A stretch of 64,000 nt of DNA, from the NCBI GenBank assembly GCA_029962745.1, contig CM057152.1:25214766-25278765 (forward strand). The letters are read 5' to 3'. The position numbers and the translations under genes were made by a program. The notes under the pieces were generated by a model. The model worked only from the letters and a program-made list of their open reading frames with translations, was not told the origin of the DNA and made no database searches. This DNA comes from Echinometra lucunter (taxonomy: Eukaryota; Echinodermata; Echinoidea; Camarodonta; Echinometridae). Shown here piece by piece: positions 1-11,271 of the stretch (its first letter is position 1; the number at the start of each line of letters is the position of its first letter).

Positions 1-19
1 CATAGCTACAATGTCCTAG

Positions 20-310
20 GTGTTGTGGCCAGTTAAGTTCTCTGGACTGTTAACCACAAGGTCAGGGGTTCGAATCTCTGCCACGGCACTAATGTCCTTT
101 GGAAAGACATTAATCTACATTTGCCACACTCAACCCAATTGCAGTTAGTGGGTACCTGGTAGGATTTATTCCTGAATGCACGAAGCACTGTGGTTGCTCG
201 AGCTAAAGCCGGGGTAATAATATCCAAAGTGTTTTGGAAGCGCATAGAGACATTATATCATAATGTGATATACGCTATACAAGGACGGCATATTATTATC
301 ATTACTTATA
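20..310 (+). mobile_element. tRNA-derived SINE
   Basis: A tRNA-like head (tggcc-agttaag A-box region, ggttcgaatctc B-box/T-arm near 68-79) is followed by a body (atgtcctttggaaagac, then ggtacctggtagg) and an AT-rich tail with tattattat near 290-300. The segment just after the head matches the same part of the SINE at 10467, so both belong to one family or share a body module. The head has tRNA-like promoter boxes but poor cloverleaf pairing, so it is not called as a tRNA gene. Older, diverged copy. Confidence 0.75.
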
Positions 311-794
311 TACATGTATCAGTGATGTGTCCAACTCCACCTCTTGGAGTCATACTCTAAGTCGAACATAATTCAATTTATGCACTCAATTTCACTCATT
401 ATTTCTTTGCTCTGTGATCAATCAATTATAAGTTATATAAGGTATTAATCCATCAAGACAAACAAGCAAGCAATTGAGGAATCACAAAATCAAGGAACCA
501 ATCAAAAAAACCTTGGCAAAGTACATGTACATATATACAATCAATTAATCAGTTAATGATTCGTAAAAAAAAAATTTAAAAAAATATCATTAACTTGATG
601 AACCCACACTTTTGATCTAGCACCATAAAATACAGCAAGCTCTAACATTGATCCGGTAGTTAAAGCCGTTCTGTGACAATGAATAACTATGAGCAGAAAT
701 GAACTTCCTGACACTCCCTGGGACATCATTATGCACAATAATCATTTCATTACAGAATAAATTCCCATTAAGAGAGGTTTTAGGACAGTGACAC
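311..794. other. unassigned AT-rich spacer
   Basis: AT-rich non-coding sequence with A-runs near 565-588. I see no exon, repeat end or RNA here. Confidence 0.5.
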
Positions 795-905
795 AAATCA
801 TCATCATAATCACAGTATTATCAATATCATGACAAAAATAATTATGATGAAGATAATAATGACAATAATGATGATGATGATAGTGATGATGATGATCATG
901 ATGAG
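795..905. repeat. (ATG/ATC)n microsatellite
   Basis: Imperfect trinucleotide array (atcatcatcat, gatgatgatgatagtgatg) about 110 bp long. The His- and Ile-rich frames across it are by-products of the repeat. Confidence 0.85.
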
Positions 906-999
906 AATAAAATGACAATGACCACAGTGATAGTGATGGATAGTAGATAGTGGTACAAAAAAGAGAAATGTTTCTAATGGCCGGAAACACAAATAAAGT

Positions 1000-1215
1000 G
1001 TATTTGAGACAATTTTAGGCATTTTAAAATTTTGTTCGCGCACTTTATATACGCACAGACCTACGCATATGCACGCATCTAAGGTTTGTTTATTGACTGG
1101 AAAGTTATTTACTTTAATCATGCCGTATATGAATGGGAAATGACTTTCCGTGATGAAGATATGACCATGACCTGATTTTCACAAAATGGCACCTAGATGA
1201 TATCATGATTATTAC
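1000..1215 (+). mobile_element. fragment of AGGTGGTCTGTC-family element (3' half)
   Basis: The order of blocks (aggcattttaaaatttt, gcgcac...acgcac..cgcatatgcacgc, tttaatcatgcc, aatgggaaatgac, cacaaaatggcacc) matches the 3' half of the complete copies at 17153-19424 and 52595-54282. It stops at about 1215 without a terminal repeat. Confidence 0.7.
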
Positions 1216-1229
1216 TACATATTATGTTA

Positions 1230-1654
1230 CAGAGACTCCAACCCCAATCACCTCTTTAAGTGGGAGATTCTCTTGCCCAGACCCCCTAGCAAACGAGAGA
1301 CTCTGACTCAATGAGTGCATGGCCCACATCACCAGCACAAAGCACGAAATTCCTTGCAGCTGGAGGCCACTTTTAGGGTTTTAGAAGCTCTCTGGTACTA
1401 TCTTAGGCTTATTCTTTTAACATATGTCAACACTAAATGGGGTAAAATCCAATGATTCAGATTCATTTTTTTTTTTTCAAAAAGGTGGTTGGGCAGGAGA
1501 AAAAAAGGAGAAACAAAGCTAGGGCGGGAGAAAAAAAAGGAGAAACGCAGCTAGGGCAGGAGAAATTCAAACTCAAGGAGGAGAGCGGGAGATTTTGTGA
1601 AAATGGACTCAAGCGGGAGATCTCCTGCTGAAAATGGGAGAATTGGAGTCTCTG
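1230..1654. mobile_element. MITE with 12-bp perfect TIR
   Basis: Ends are cagagactccaa (1230-1241) and its exact reverse complement ttggagtctctg (1643-1654), enclosing 425 bp rich in gggaga/ggagaaa motifs. No coding capacity. No clear target duplication was seen, so the class is not assigned. Confidence 0.65.
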
Positions 1655-1659
1655 ATATT

Positions 1660-2145
1660 ATCATTATTTCATATAGTTGAAAAACTGGGAAGGAGACTAT
1701 CATCACAGAAATGAAACGATTTCATACTGCAGTATAATGGAAAGTTAACCTTATAAAAATGGGATTCTCAAATGACTTTTTGCAGTTAAAATATAGCTTT
1801 GATGCAAACTTTTGATTTAAAAAATAATGACATTTCTCAGCTAAAACATATTCGGTGCTTGGTGAAAATCAAGCAGGAATAATGGACATATTGCTAAATA
1901 AAGACAGAAATGTAGAATAAAGATTTGAGAAAATGTCATGTCCCATAGAGAATACATGGAAAATGTGAAAAATTGAAAAGTCTTTTCTCAGCTAAAACAT
2001 ATTCGGAGATTGGTGAAAATCAAGCAAAATAATGGACATATTGCTAAATAAAGACAGAAATGTAGAAAAAAGATTTGAGAAAATGTCATGTCCCATAGAG
2101 AATACATGCAAAATGTGAAAAATTGAAAAGTCTTCTTTAAAGGTA
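1660..2145 (+). mobile_element. AGGTGGTCTGTC-family element, 5' part of an interrupted copy
   Basis: Blocks gaaggagactatcatcac, tctcagctaaaacatattc and gtcatgtcccatagaga match the complete copies in order. The block around tctcagctaaaacatattcg is present twice in tandem (about 1838 and 1983, period ~145 bp). The copy breaks at cttctttaa and appears to resume at 2624 and then 6488. Confidence 0.65.
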
Positions 2146-2623
2146 GTGGCTAACTTGTGAGCAGCTGATTTAAAACAACTCTCAAACTAAGATGAAACAT
2201 GTGTATGAGTACTTGTATTTGTACTCAAAAACCCTGAAACCAACCATAATTTAGAATGAAAAACTGTAAGTTAGACGCTAACCGCGATTTTATTGGCTTT
2301 CGTCTCGAGAGACAATGAACTAAGAGGACCGTTTGCACGAATTAAAAAATACCGTTACCTGCCTTCCGTCGCGTGATACGCCAATACAAACAGTGCGGTC
2401 CATTGAGTCATGCGCACATGTGCACTTCTTACGTCTGGTCTGTGCAACCGATCCTTGTTTTTTCTTCAAACATTGGTTCACATTTCTGATATTTAAAATA
2501 CTTCCTGTGGATATTATACTCTGAAACTTTCAGAATGGTATTTTTACACTATAACCCTAATGTTTATCACATTTTCAAGTAACGAAATGAGATTTTTTAA
2601 AAATCGTAACAATGTTAACCAAT
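2146..2623. mobile_element. probable MITE inside the interrupted copy
   Basis: The segment is flanked by ctttaa-type direct repeats (cttctttaa at about 2137-2145, gtctttaa at 2624-2631). It has weakly matching inverted ends (agtggctaac... and gttaaccaatg). The break in the surrounding family sequence is explained if this piece is an insertion. No coding potential. Confidence 0.4.
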
Positions 2624-2629
2624 GTCTTT

Positions 2630-2938
2630 AATCAAGAAAATTATCACTAAGTTTGTTCTTTACTAGAAAAATCTATGTATCCACCTATTTGCTAGTTCCC
2701 CTGAACTAAGCTGTCATTCGAGAACTAACAGTCAAAACGGGCATGCGTCCCCCCCAGTAGCACCTTCCCATCCACCAATCACGGCCAAGCAAATGCCATA
2801 TTCTTCCTCTTCCGAACGATCAAGACAAAGTCCTAGGACATGTTGTCAAACAAGGAGAGGGGCTGGTGGGAGGGTCATAGGTGGATACATAGATTTATCT
2901 AGTAAAAAACAAAATTATTGATAATTTTCTTGATTTAC
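2630..2938. repeat. short element with ~57-bp inverted ends, related to DIRS termini
   Basis: Left end aatcaagaaaattatca...ctatgtatccacctat (2630-2686) is mirrored by ataggtggatacatag...ttttcttgatt (2879-2938). The inner left part (tgctagttcccctgaact, then tcattcgagaact, then ccaccaatcacggcc) is the reverse complement of the right end of the adjacent DIRS-like element (about 6330-6475). It may be a remnant of paired element ends rather than an independent MITE. Confidence 0.55.
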
Positions 2939-3779
2939 AAGCAATAAATCAATGTATCCACCTATTTGCTAGACCAGCACGGAATAGAATCTGGGTGGCA
3001 TGTCCTAAGGGAAGAGACTAACGAGGGGGAAGACGACGACGCAGCTCCAACCATAAGGCCATGCAGAGGTAGTAAACCTCAGCTCCCGAGGGAACGTCCG
3101 GAACATTAAAGATACGGACGTAAGGAGTTAGGAGAATGTCAAGGCTGCACGCCCTATATCCTTCAAAGGAACACTCAAAAGGAGTGCTCAGGAGGTAGAA
3201 AACCTCCAGGAAATGCGCGCCCTTGGAGGATTCTTAAACATAAAAACCTCGAAAACCCGCAGATTGTATAGCTACGACAATCCGACGGGATAATCTCCCA
3301 AGGGGCTGGAGAAAAGGGTGACGGGAAGAGAAGGAGCAGATCAGCCTAACAATCCCATTGGGAGCCCTAACAGGGTACCAAAATCTGTCTCACCACAAGG
3401 AAGACTCCCTGGGGGAGTCAACCGGCGATTTGCTGGTCATTAGAAGAAAAACAATCTCAGCCTATGAGACAGGTAGGGAGAATTAGACACTCCCGAACCC
3501 TTTGCGAAAGCTTCTAATCTCGAGTTGTAAACAGCTTGAGTAAATTCTCTGCGGCTCTGGACCAAACCTGGAAGGTTCTCCAAGAGAGACCTGCCGAACT
3601 CGCGTCCTCCTCAATAGGGGGCCAAGCGGTCGAAAGGGGTTGAGAGACTAGGTTTGCTCTCCGGAGAGTGTTTGACCGTCCAAAAGAGAAGGTGAGAAGA
3701 CCAAGGTCTTCTCGACGAACAGAGTGCTAAGAGTCATAATCACGCCTGGTCCTCCTGAACTTCCTCGGGGTCTGAGGAA

Positions 3780-4367
3780 TTAGGACAAACAGAAGGAAGG
3801 CAGCAGACTCAAAGGGTTCCCCCAAATGAGGGGAAAAAGGCGAGGGCCCAAACTTCCCGATCCCCCACCCGAGAGCAGTCTCTCATAAGGCGATGATTGA
3901 GAGATGTTACAAACAGAACTATCTCTCCAAGGGCCCAAACTGAGCTGAGGTAGTTTAAGACCTCCTGGTTCTGGGCCCTCTCGGAAGGAAGATGTTTTCC
4001 TCCGAGACAGAAAATCTGTAATCAGATTGTCTTGGCTGGAAAAGAAGAAGGTTATCAATATAACCCAATGGGACTGACACGTCCTCCACAGCTTGGTGAA
4101 TGATCGTTTGAAGACTTGGAACGAGACCCGCCTCGCCTGCTAATATAGACAGTAACCATGGTATTATTCTGGAAGTGGTGGAGAGAAACGAAAACCGCCA
4201 TTAACTCCAGGGCATTGATATGGGGTATGGTGCACAAGTGTGACCAGTCCCCCAAGACCAAATGGTCCGCACAAAGGCTGCCTCACCCCAGAAGTGAGGC
4301 ACACGGACACGGAGCTGGCTACAAGGAGCCAGTCGTCCTGGTAAGAGAAAATCTCAAGCCGCGACAT
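3780..4367 (-). pseudogene. DIRS reverse transcriptase / RNase H remnant
   Basis: Reading the minus strand from 4367, a frame gives SYQDDWLLVASS, the YxDD catalytic box of DIRS-type reverse transcriptases (usually YLDDWLL). Shortly after, in another frame, comes IPHINALELMAVFVSLHHF, the start of the family's RNase H. After that (from about 4058 down) NLITDFLSRR matches the conserved end of RNase H. In intact elements the YxDD box and the RNase H start are much further apart, so sequence between them has been deleted here. Frameshifts separate all three pieces. The assignment rests on motif recognition, not on alignment. Confidence 0.65.
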
Positions 4368-4965
4368 CTGTCAGAACCAGAAGGATTCTCCCTGACAGGT
4401 GAGACCCGAAGGTCTCTTGACAGAGAATATATTGGTATGTGAAAGAAGGTGTCTTTTAAATCTACCGAGATGACCACCTATGATGGCTCGATAGCCGGGT
4501 AGGTGGAGGCCAAAGTTTCCAAACGAAAGTGCTCCGGAGGAATGAAGATGTTTATGATCTTTATGATCAAGATCCTCGTGCCCGTCCCCGAGCGTTTGGG
4601 ACAATTTAAAGTCTGGGTGAGACACCGATAAGGATATCTTACCCGACTTAGTGAGCCTTTATTCCGTAACAGCATAATCTCTGATGATATGTACTCCCGG
4701 AAAGCGGCGAGAGAGTAGGAGGGGGCTCTACATTAGTGTAAAAGCCCCCTTGTACCAAGAGAGCACAAGGCCTCCTTCAGCCATTTCTTCCCAAGTGGGG
4801 GAAAAAAGGAACCAAGGAAATCCACTGCACCAAGAAAGTGGAACCGAAGCCCGAGCCTGCAGCTTAGGAGCCAAGGTCTTAAGGCGTTAGGAAGGTTCTG
4901 TCGTTAGATTACAGACACGACCCCGACCTCTGCTCTTCTCCTTACCCATAAGGGAAAGGCTTGCC

Positions 4966-6018
4966 TTAGCTCCAAACAACTGTTGGGCGTCGGGTAAGAC
5001 TTGTGGTGGAAAGAAAATGCTTCACCGCACCGAGGAGGCAGAACGGAAGCCTTAGCCTGCAACTTAAAAGCCAAGGACTTAAGGCATTTGGGAGGCTTCC
5101 ACTAGAACACCACTGCCACCTTACCTCCAAGGAGGTATTGCTGTGAATGAGAAATGTCTGCCCGCAGGGCGGAGATGTCCCCAAACACGATGTCCAGAGA
5201 AGAACAAGTCTTCTTTTGGCATTGGAGGCCAGAGCAGACACAGTGGAACGCTGAGACCACAATGTACCCGTCGATGACAGGAAGGATTCTTCCCAAGATG
5301 ACCGTTCGGACATCTGGAGTTCTTGCCTCCTAGCCGAAGGGAAAGGAGAAAACTCAGATGGGCAGAAGTCCCAGGGCAGACCTGGACTGGTGCTCCATGA
5401 GGCCGGGAAACTTCTCCGACTTGGGGGAGAACCGCACTCAAAGCAGACCCCAAGTTCCCTGCCTAAAAGCATTAGGGTAGGGGAGAAGGACCTTTTCGAA
5501 AAGGATTCGAAAGTGCCCCGTTAGAAGATAAACCCTTGGCCAAGGGATGAGCCTTGTTAAGGGAAGTAGGGGACTTAAAAGAAAGGTCCAATAGACCCTC
5601 TCCAAAGCCCTCCATGAGAGGTGTGCTCTTCGTGGCATACTCACCCCTAACCGGAGAAAAGAGCGTCCTGTATTCTCCCGATTCGTCTACAGACATCGGA
5701 GAGATACTTTGTTAGTAGTGCTTGAACGTCAGAAGCCAGAAGCTTGTCTGACTGGGGGCCGACATCAGCCTGCAAAGAAGCATCATCCTCAGAGAATCCC
5801 AACTGAGAAGCCTGATCCCAAAAAGGGCGGGCCAAACAGTCACAGGATTCCTCCCCAGGCGGAGCACCCAGTGCCGCTGGAAGGGGAGAAACTCCGACCG
5901 GACGGTCAAAGGCCGAGCGCGATAGGGCTAGGCCCGCAGTTGGGCGACAAGACTCCTGTCTGTTGGTAATCAACAAGTGAGAGTCGGATACCCGAGGATT
6001 GAAACCGGATCCCAGCAT
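4966..6018 (-). pseudogene. gag-like region of the DIRS-like element (tentative)
   Basis: Minus-strand open stretches of 60-170 codons lie upstream of the RT remnant, where gag is expected. The longest (4966-5472 and 5647-6018) are Ser/Leu/Pro-rich without a recognised domain. The function is inferred from position only. Several overlapping frames are open because of GC richness, so the true frame is uncertain. Confidence 0.35.
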
Positions 6019-6487
6019 ACTGCTAACAGTGGTAGAAGCTATTGGGAAAAATGGTTACTACCCGGATAATCGGCAAAACCAAAACCATCGGAACCAAACC
6101 GGAACCGAAACCGTACGTACCGCAGGGGAAAAACAACGGCAAATAAACTAATTGAAATGCCATTATGAAAAGTGACTAAGGTAAAATCTGTCAAACCAAT
6201 GTAAGGATAATGAAATGGTGGTTGGAATAAGAATATTTAAGCAATCCAAAATCTAAAAGAAACTGTGATAAACACAATTTTAGCAAGGACTTAGCTCAAA
6301 TAGATGTAATCTCTAAGACAGCGAGAGAGGAAGAAGAAGAATATGGCATCTGCTTGGCCGTGATTGGTGGATGGGAAGGTGGGGGGGGGGGGGGGGGGAC
6401 GCATGCACGTTTTGACTTTTAGTTCTCGAATGACAGCTTAGTTCAGGGGAACTAGCAAATAGGTGGACACATTAATTTTCTGCTGTA

Positions 6488-7221
6488 AATCACAAATTTA
6501 GATCATGATGCCATAGTCAAAACAAAAAAAAATAATTATCACACATCTTCTAGAGAATTGTCTCAGCTACATGTCAAAATTCTGGAGAAAATTGACCAAT
6601 AATAAGCACGGTAACTCCAATTAAATACAGAAAATATGATGTCATAAATTTAAAATCAATTATTTTTAGTTCAGCTGCCGATATGACCGTCATAACATGG
6701 AAAAAGTACAAATTTTTCATGGATTCATATCTACAAATCATAAGCTTTCAGAATATATAAACAAAAATTGGGGGTCTCTCCTCCCCGAATGTGAGGAGGT
6801 AAGGTGGAATCTAAAAAGGCACGCTTTTGCGCATTTTTATGTTATTTGCCCCACAGACACACGCACAGATTTTGAACTTTGAGACCCTGAGACATGGTCA
6901 GTTGAAATTGATTAGAACTACATTATTGGAATTGTCAAGGATAGTTTTAGAAGTCCAAATCATGTGAAGAAAAAACCGGATATTTACGTTTTAAATGACT
7001 TGCACACCCGCAGGAAATTTTAGAAATGCTTAAAATAACATAAAACGCGCGCAGAATGAATTGGAGACGATTCTGATCAAGTTTACTTTTTACGCACACG
7101 CTGATGCCCAAATCTACGTGTACGTGCATGTCTAAGTAGATGGAATAAATATTGTTTGGACGGATGTTGACTTTAATCATGCCAAATATGAATGAGAAAT
7201 GACTTTTCCTTATGAAAATAA
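6488..7221 (+). mobile_element. AGGTGGTCTGTC-family element, middle part of the interrupted copy
   Basis: Starts at aatttagatcatgatgcc, the block that follows ctttaatc in the complete copies, exactly where the left part stopped before the DIRS block. Continues through tgtctcagctacatg, attgggggtctctc, gttatttgcccca, tttaatcatgcc and aatgagaaatgac. It breaks at tatgaaaata, where the 7223-9229 element is inserted. Confidence 0.75.
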
Positions 7222-7222
7222 G

Positions 7223-9229
7223 GGGTGTTATTCTGAGATCCTTTTTATCTCAGATAAAATCAGTGAGATAAATTACCCTTTAAATCTTTTAAAATCAGTA
7301 TTCTGAGAACAATTTTATCGATGGGTGTGTTTATTGAGGGAACTCGATTTCTAGAAATTAGAAATGGGTACTTGAGTCGCAAACACAAATCACGCTCAAC
7401 ACGGGTGGTCTCTCTGGATGTTGTGTTTATCGTCGCGATCTGGGGAGCGTTTCATGAAAGGACTTGTCGGATGTTTTATCCGACAAAGTCTGTTTTATCT
7501 GACAGTTGCCATAGTAACGATGCTTCTCAGCCAATCAAAATCAAGGAAAGATGTCAGATCTGACAACTTGTCAGACAACAAATATTGATGAAACGCTCCC
7601 CTGAGTTCCTGAAACCCTTGAGCCCATGCCCAGCTGCAAGATGACTCGGAGCAGTGAGGTCAAATCTGGCTGGCTTATTACTTTTTATCTCATCCAGAAA
7701 CAGGAGTCCTGAAGTTCCCAATTATTGCCACAACTTGAGTTGCCGATCTCGTTCAACAGGTAATCAAATCCCCCTTTTTTGCGGAACTCAAGTCTGGTAC
7801 ACTAGTTCGGAACTTGGGTCGCTTATTAGCCCTCTGTTACCCTCAATAAACATGCTCTCAATCTTATCTCATCTAGCTCAGCCAATGAAATTGCGGTGAC
7901 AACCCACTTCATCGAAGGCCCGCGAGACCGAAGGCCGAAGTGACGTCACAGACCCCTCTTCACCGCAATACCCCATGGCAATACCCTACTGTATACCATG
8001 TTTTTTGTTTAAAATATGAAGTTTCACTCTTAAAAATTATTTCCTCTATCAAGTGTTATTCGAGAGAGGTATTAAAAGCAATTTTAGAAAATTAATACGA
8101 AATAAAAGAGTTGCAGGTATTCCACTTTAATTTTTTTTTTTAATATGAAAGAGAGTAATGGGTCAAAAGTAGGCCCTATATTATTAATAGCAACTTAATC
8201 AACTTCTAACTTCAAAATCCAATCGCCAGTTAATTACTTGTTAAATGTTACCAGAAATGACCACGCCATCTATGGTGAATTGTATGCACAACTCTGTCTT
8301 GCAGCCTCTCTGCTATTCGATAATAAACTACGTTAACTCACTACGATTGCACCTCATTGTTTTTCCTTTAGTTGCGAATTGATTGCTATCATAAATTTAT
8401 GCAGTGAGGTATTTTAGAAAATGAATAAGGAATAAGAGTCCAGGGTATTTCAGTCTACATTAAAGAATAAATTTAAGAATGTTATTATTCACACATAAAT
8501 ATCAAAGGGCAGGGAAAAGTTTTTCATTGAAGGTGTTGGACATCCAGAAATGGGGACTAAACATGCTGAAGGAGACATAATCATTTTATATACAGATAGC
8601 GCATTATTTGTGATGAAGGAAAATACGATACGAGAAAATTCGGCCTCGCGGGCCCTCGGTCTCGCGGACCTTCGGTCAAGTGGGCCGACCCTGAAATTGC
8701 TTTCCGCCAGTAGATGGGGCAAAAGAGCGCAAATGCGCGATTTGCACAAGTTCCAATGCACTTGCAATGAGGCGCAAATGTGTCTTAGCTGGTGTTTCCT
8801 TGAAAATGAATTCGGTAATTTCCAAGGTTTCAGCATGCATTTTAAGGTGAATATCAGTCAGCAAAAATCTTTAAATCTGATTCGATTGTCATATGCGAGT
8901 GTTGCTAGAGTATTACAGTCAATACTTACAGCATTTTTCTTTATTTTCCACATAAAAATTAGAAGCGAATTTATCCAGAAAACTGGGCATCTGAGAGATA
9001 AAATAGCCCCTATGCTATTTTAAGTTTCATTTCATCTTTTTCTTTAAAGTAAGATGAGCACAAGTGCAAAAGCAAAAGCTGCGCATCTGTCTTTAGCTGA
9101 AAGTACGCGCGCTGCAGATGAGAGACCGAGATAAAATCAGGATAAAATCTGAGATAAAAATGGTCTCCAAATACCGATTTTCTTTCAAAAATAAATTTTA
9201 GAGACAAAATGACACTCAGAATACCACCC
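7223..9229. mobile_element. 2.0-kb non-autonomous TIR element
   Basis: Ends are gggtgttattctgag (7223-7237) and ctcagaataccaccc (9215-9229), matching at 14 of 15 positions as inverted repeats. Subterminal tctcagataaaa-type motifs occur near both ends. The flanks are two halves of one AGGTGGTCTGTC copy (block tatgaaga-tatgac in other copies), so this is an insertion. The longest open frame (8550-9023, 157 codons) resembles no transposase known to me. Class not assigned. Confidence 0.7.
7442..7601. mobile_element. 160-bp MITE nested in the 7223-9229 element
   Basis: Ends ggggagcgtttcat (7442-7455) and atgaaacgctcccc (7588-7601) are perfect inverted repeats. Inside are several gtcggat/gtcagatctgac palindromic motifs. 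No coding capacity. Confidence 0.75.
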
Positions 9230-9440
9230 ATGCTCATGACTTAATTTTCACAAATGGCGCTTTGATAATGTCACGACCTGATAACCCTGAAAACCGTAGT
9301 TTAACTTGTTCTTAATGGGACTGATAACTGATGAAAATTTGACGAAAAGTGAGTGTCCCAATTTTGAGTTATCATTGTCACAAAAAAGGGGGAATAATAA
9401 TAAATAACGAGAATTGAATTTGTCATTGAATTGTGATGAA
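9230..9440 (+). mobile_element. AGGTGGTCTGTC-family element, 3' part of the interrupted copy
   Basis: The tail blocks ctcatgacttaattttcac, caaatggcgctttgata, gactgataactgatg, aaatttgacgaaaa and gtcacaaaaaaggggg appear in family order right after the 7223-9229 element. The terminal hairpin is missing; instead a family 5' end (gatgaattaggtggtctgtc) begins at about 9438. Confidence 0.7.
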
Positions 9441-9840
9441 TTAGGTGGTCTGTCCTGACTTTAATGCTGATTAATGACATTTTGAACTGCTCATGATCAT
9501 CACCCTTAGAAAAGAAAAATGTTTGGACTGTAAGGGAATTGAAACCTGGTACTTCCAGCACTGTAGACAAGTGCATTATCCAACTGAATAAAATATCCCA
9601 CTGACTTTGCATGTTAAACTGAAAAAGGCAATTTCCATGTTAAACATGGCTTTTTATTACTTTTTTTTTGTTGCAACTGCTTGACACTCCAATTTCATTC
9701 ATGAATTCGAATCTACAACTCAAAGGCTTTCAGAAAATGTAAAAAAAATGGGGGGTCCCTGCGTTTTCTGGCGAGTTATGGCGGATTTTAGATAGGCATG
9801 CTTTTTAGCACTTTTTACACTGTAATGTCCATAGACTAAT
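9441..9840 (+). mobile_element. broken AGGTGGTCTGTC-family pieces
   Basis: A 5' end (ttaggtggtctgtcc, about 9443) is followed by unrelated sequence. A mid-element fragment (catgaattcgaatctacaac, then ggggggtccctgcg, then ttatggcggatttta) lies at 9695-9810. They are not contiguous parts of one intact copy. Confidence 0.55.
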
Positions 9841-10214
9841 GATGCTTCGAAATACCAGAGTCTTGGAATTATGCATGACAAAATCATTTTCAAATAAGAT
9901 AACTGAATGATTAAACTCAATACTCTGTAATAGAATATGTCAAATACTTTTAATAGAACATTCAACCCAATTTCACAAACTGAAAAAACTGATGTAGAAA
10001 TAAATATTAAATTCCTGTACTTAATTAACTTATGAAAAAGAACAGCCACTTACAGCAAAATTGGGATATTAAACTCCGATAAAACTTCATACAACCTCGG
10101 ATATTCATAGTATATTAACACATAGTTATAGCATTATAACTTTTATCTTATGAAACGTGTTCAACATTTGTGGTACAGTAAAATACGGTTTATACACTAC
10201 AATAATGTCTGAGA
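9841..10214. other. unassigned AT-rich spacer
   Basis: AT-rich sequence with no recognised gene or repeat end. Confidence 0.4.
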
Positions 10215-11271
10215 TACAGATAGTCCATCTTGCACACTATCTTCAACATAGCTGTCCTTGGCTCTTTCCCCTTTCCATCAACCATGTTCTTCCAGATTCT
10301 ATCATTGACCCTTGCAATAGCTGCTGCTGTGGCTCCACGAGCCCTCAAAGAATGAAGGCTAATATTCAAATACTCGCTTACTTCCTTAAGACGAGCAACA
10401 TCTGTCTCAAGTGTTCTCGTATAGCTAATATGCTTGTTCTTGTGTATTAAAAACCTTCTTTTGTGGAGATGCCATGGTCGAGTGGTCTAAGGCGCTTGAC
10501 TGGAGTCGCGAAAGTCGGGGGTTCGATCCCCGGCACGGCACTTATGCCCTTGAGCAAGGCATTTCATCTACATTGCTCTTTTATCGTATATCAAATAAAT
10601 GAGGTCTTAAATAAAAAAAAAATGATCAGATTTTGGATCGATACCTGCACAAACCATGTATCGCTTCTCCATACTTGTGGGACATGCATTTGTCTGCCCT
10701 TTGCTAATGACTACCTCATCTCCTTTTCTAAACTGATCAGTTTTACTCCTCGATATTTGCACAAGCATATAATCATCATGAAAAATGATGTCATCACATT
10801 TCAGAAATCGAGCTTCGTCAAACCTAAAAACCCACTGAAACAAAGAATGATTGAAAGCCATATGAAGAATAAGAATGTCTTGCGTGTCTTTATATTTGTC
10901 ACAGAGAATGACAATCTGCTTGTTCGTAAAGATGTCCTTCTTTGACACTTTTGTGTAATTCTTGCTTTGATTTGATGGCATACAAAGCACCTTGAATAAC
11001 GCTTGGTGACTTTCCTTCGTCAATCAACCTCGACAAGTACAAGGCAACATGGATAGGCTCGGCCGGTAGCACTTTGTCGCCCTCAGCAGTAACAAACTCC
11101 TCCCATTTCTTGAAGTAAAGAGTAATACTTGCTGGTCGTCCCTTCGCTTCTAGACTCCACTAAATGCAAAGCCTTACGATCTGCTAAACCCAGTAGTTTG
11201 CTGGATGCTCCAGATGTCTCTACTTCATCCTTGATTGATCTTCGTAGCCCTAGGCCTGTTGAGAAGTACAA
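10215..11271 (-). pseudogene. tyrosine recombinase of the YR retrotransposon
   Basis: Reading the minus strand, 11271-11083 gives the N-terminal part (RKALHLVESRSEGTTSKYYS). Then 11023-10630 gives the core, with FRFDEARFLKCDDIIFHDDY and ISRSKTDQFRKGDEVV. After the SINE, 10450-10215 gives the C-terminal part with ISYTRTLETD and HSLRARGATAAAIARVNDR, the HxLR box that holds the second catalytic arginine region. Downstream, the usual HGRW box is degraded by a frameshift (WKNMVDGK) and the frame resumes at EDSVQDGLSVSQ. Such enzymes integrate the circular cDNA in DIRS/Ngaro elements. The gene is clearly dead. Confidence 0.8.
10467..10622 (+). mobile_element. tRNA-derived SINE inserted in the recombinase sequence
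   Basis: The tRNA-like head (tgccatggtcgagtggtc..., gggttcgatccccggca) has a 7-bp acceptor stem with one mismatch and a perfect T arm. It is followed by ttatgcccttgagcaaggc and an A-rich tail (ataaaaaaaaaa at about 10611). Recombinase coding sequence resumes on both sides, proving insertion. Pol III A and B boxes look intact, so it is younger than the host element. Confidence 0.85.

Larger units (their letters stand above)
2931..6500 (-). mobile_element. DIRS-like retrotransposon, internally deleted
   Basis: Inverted termini are seen: left tgatttacaagcaataaatc..tatccacctatttgctag (2931-2985) and, reversed, the same at 6459-6500. The interior is unusually GC-rich for the window and carries minus-strand remnants of gag-like, RT and RNase H sequence. 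No tyrosine recombinase or methyltransferase sequence is recognised, and about 3.6 kb is short for the family. Inverted termini plus this RT/RNase H type fit the DIRS group. All frames are broken, so it is dead. An 18-G homopolymer lies in the right terminus (about 6381-6399). Confidence 0.7.

Noticed and set aside
8550..9023. 157-codon frame inside the 7223-9229 element
   Set aside because: No transposase or other domain was recognised, and there is an overlapping open frame on the other strand. Treated as chance.
10467..10545. A functional tRNA gene
   Set aside because: The head folds partly, but there is one acceptor mismatch, no good anticodon arm, and a SINE body with an A tail follows.
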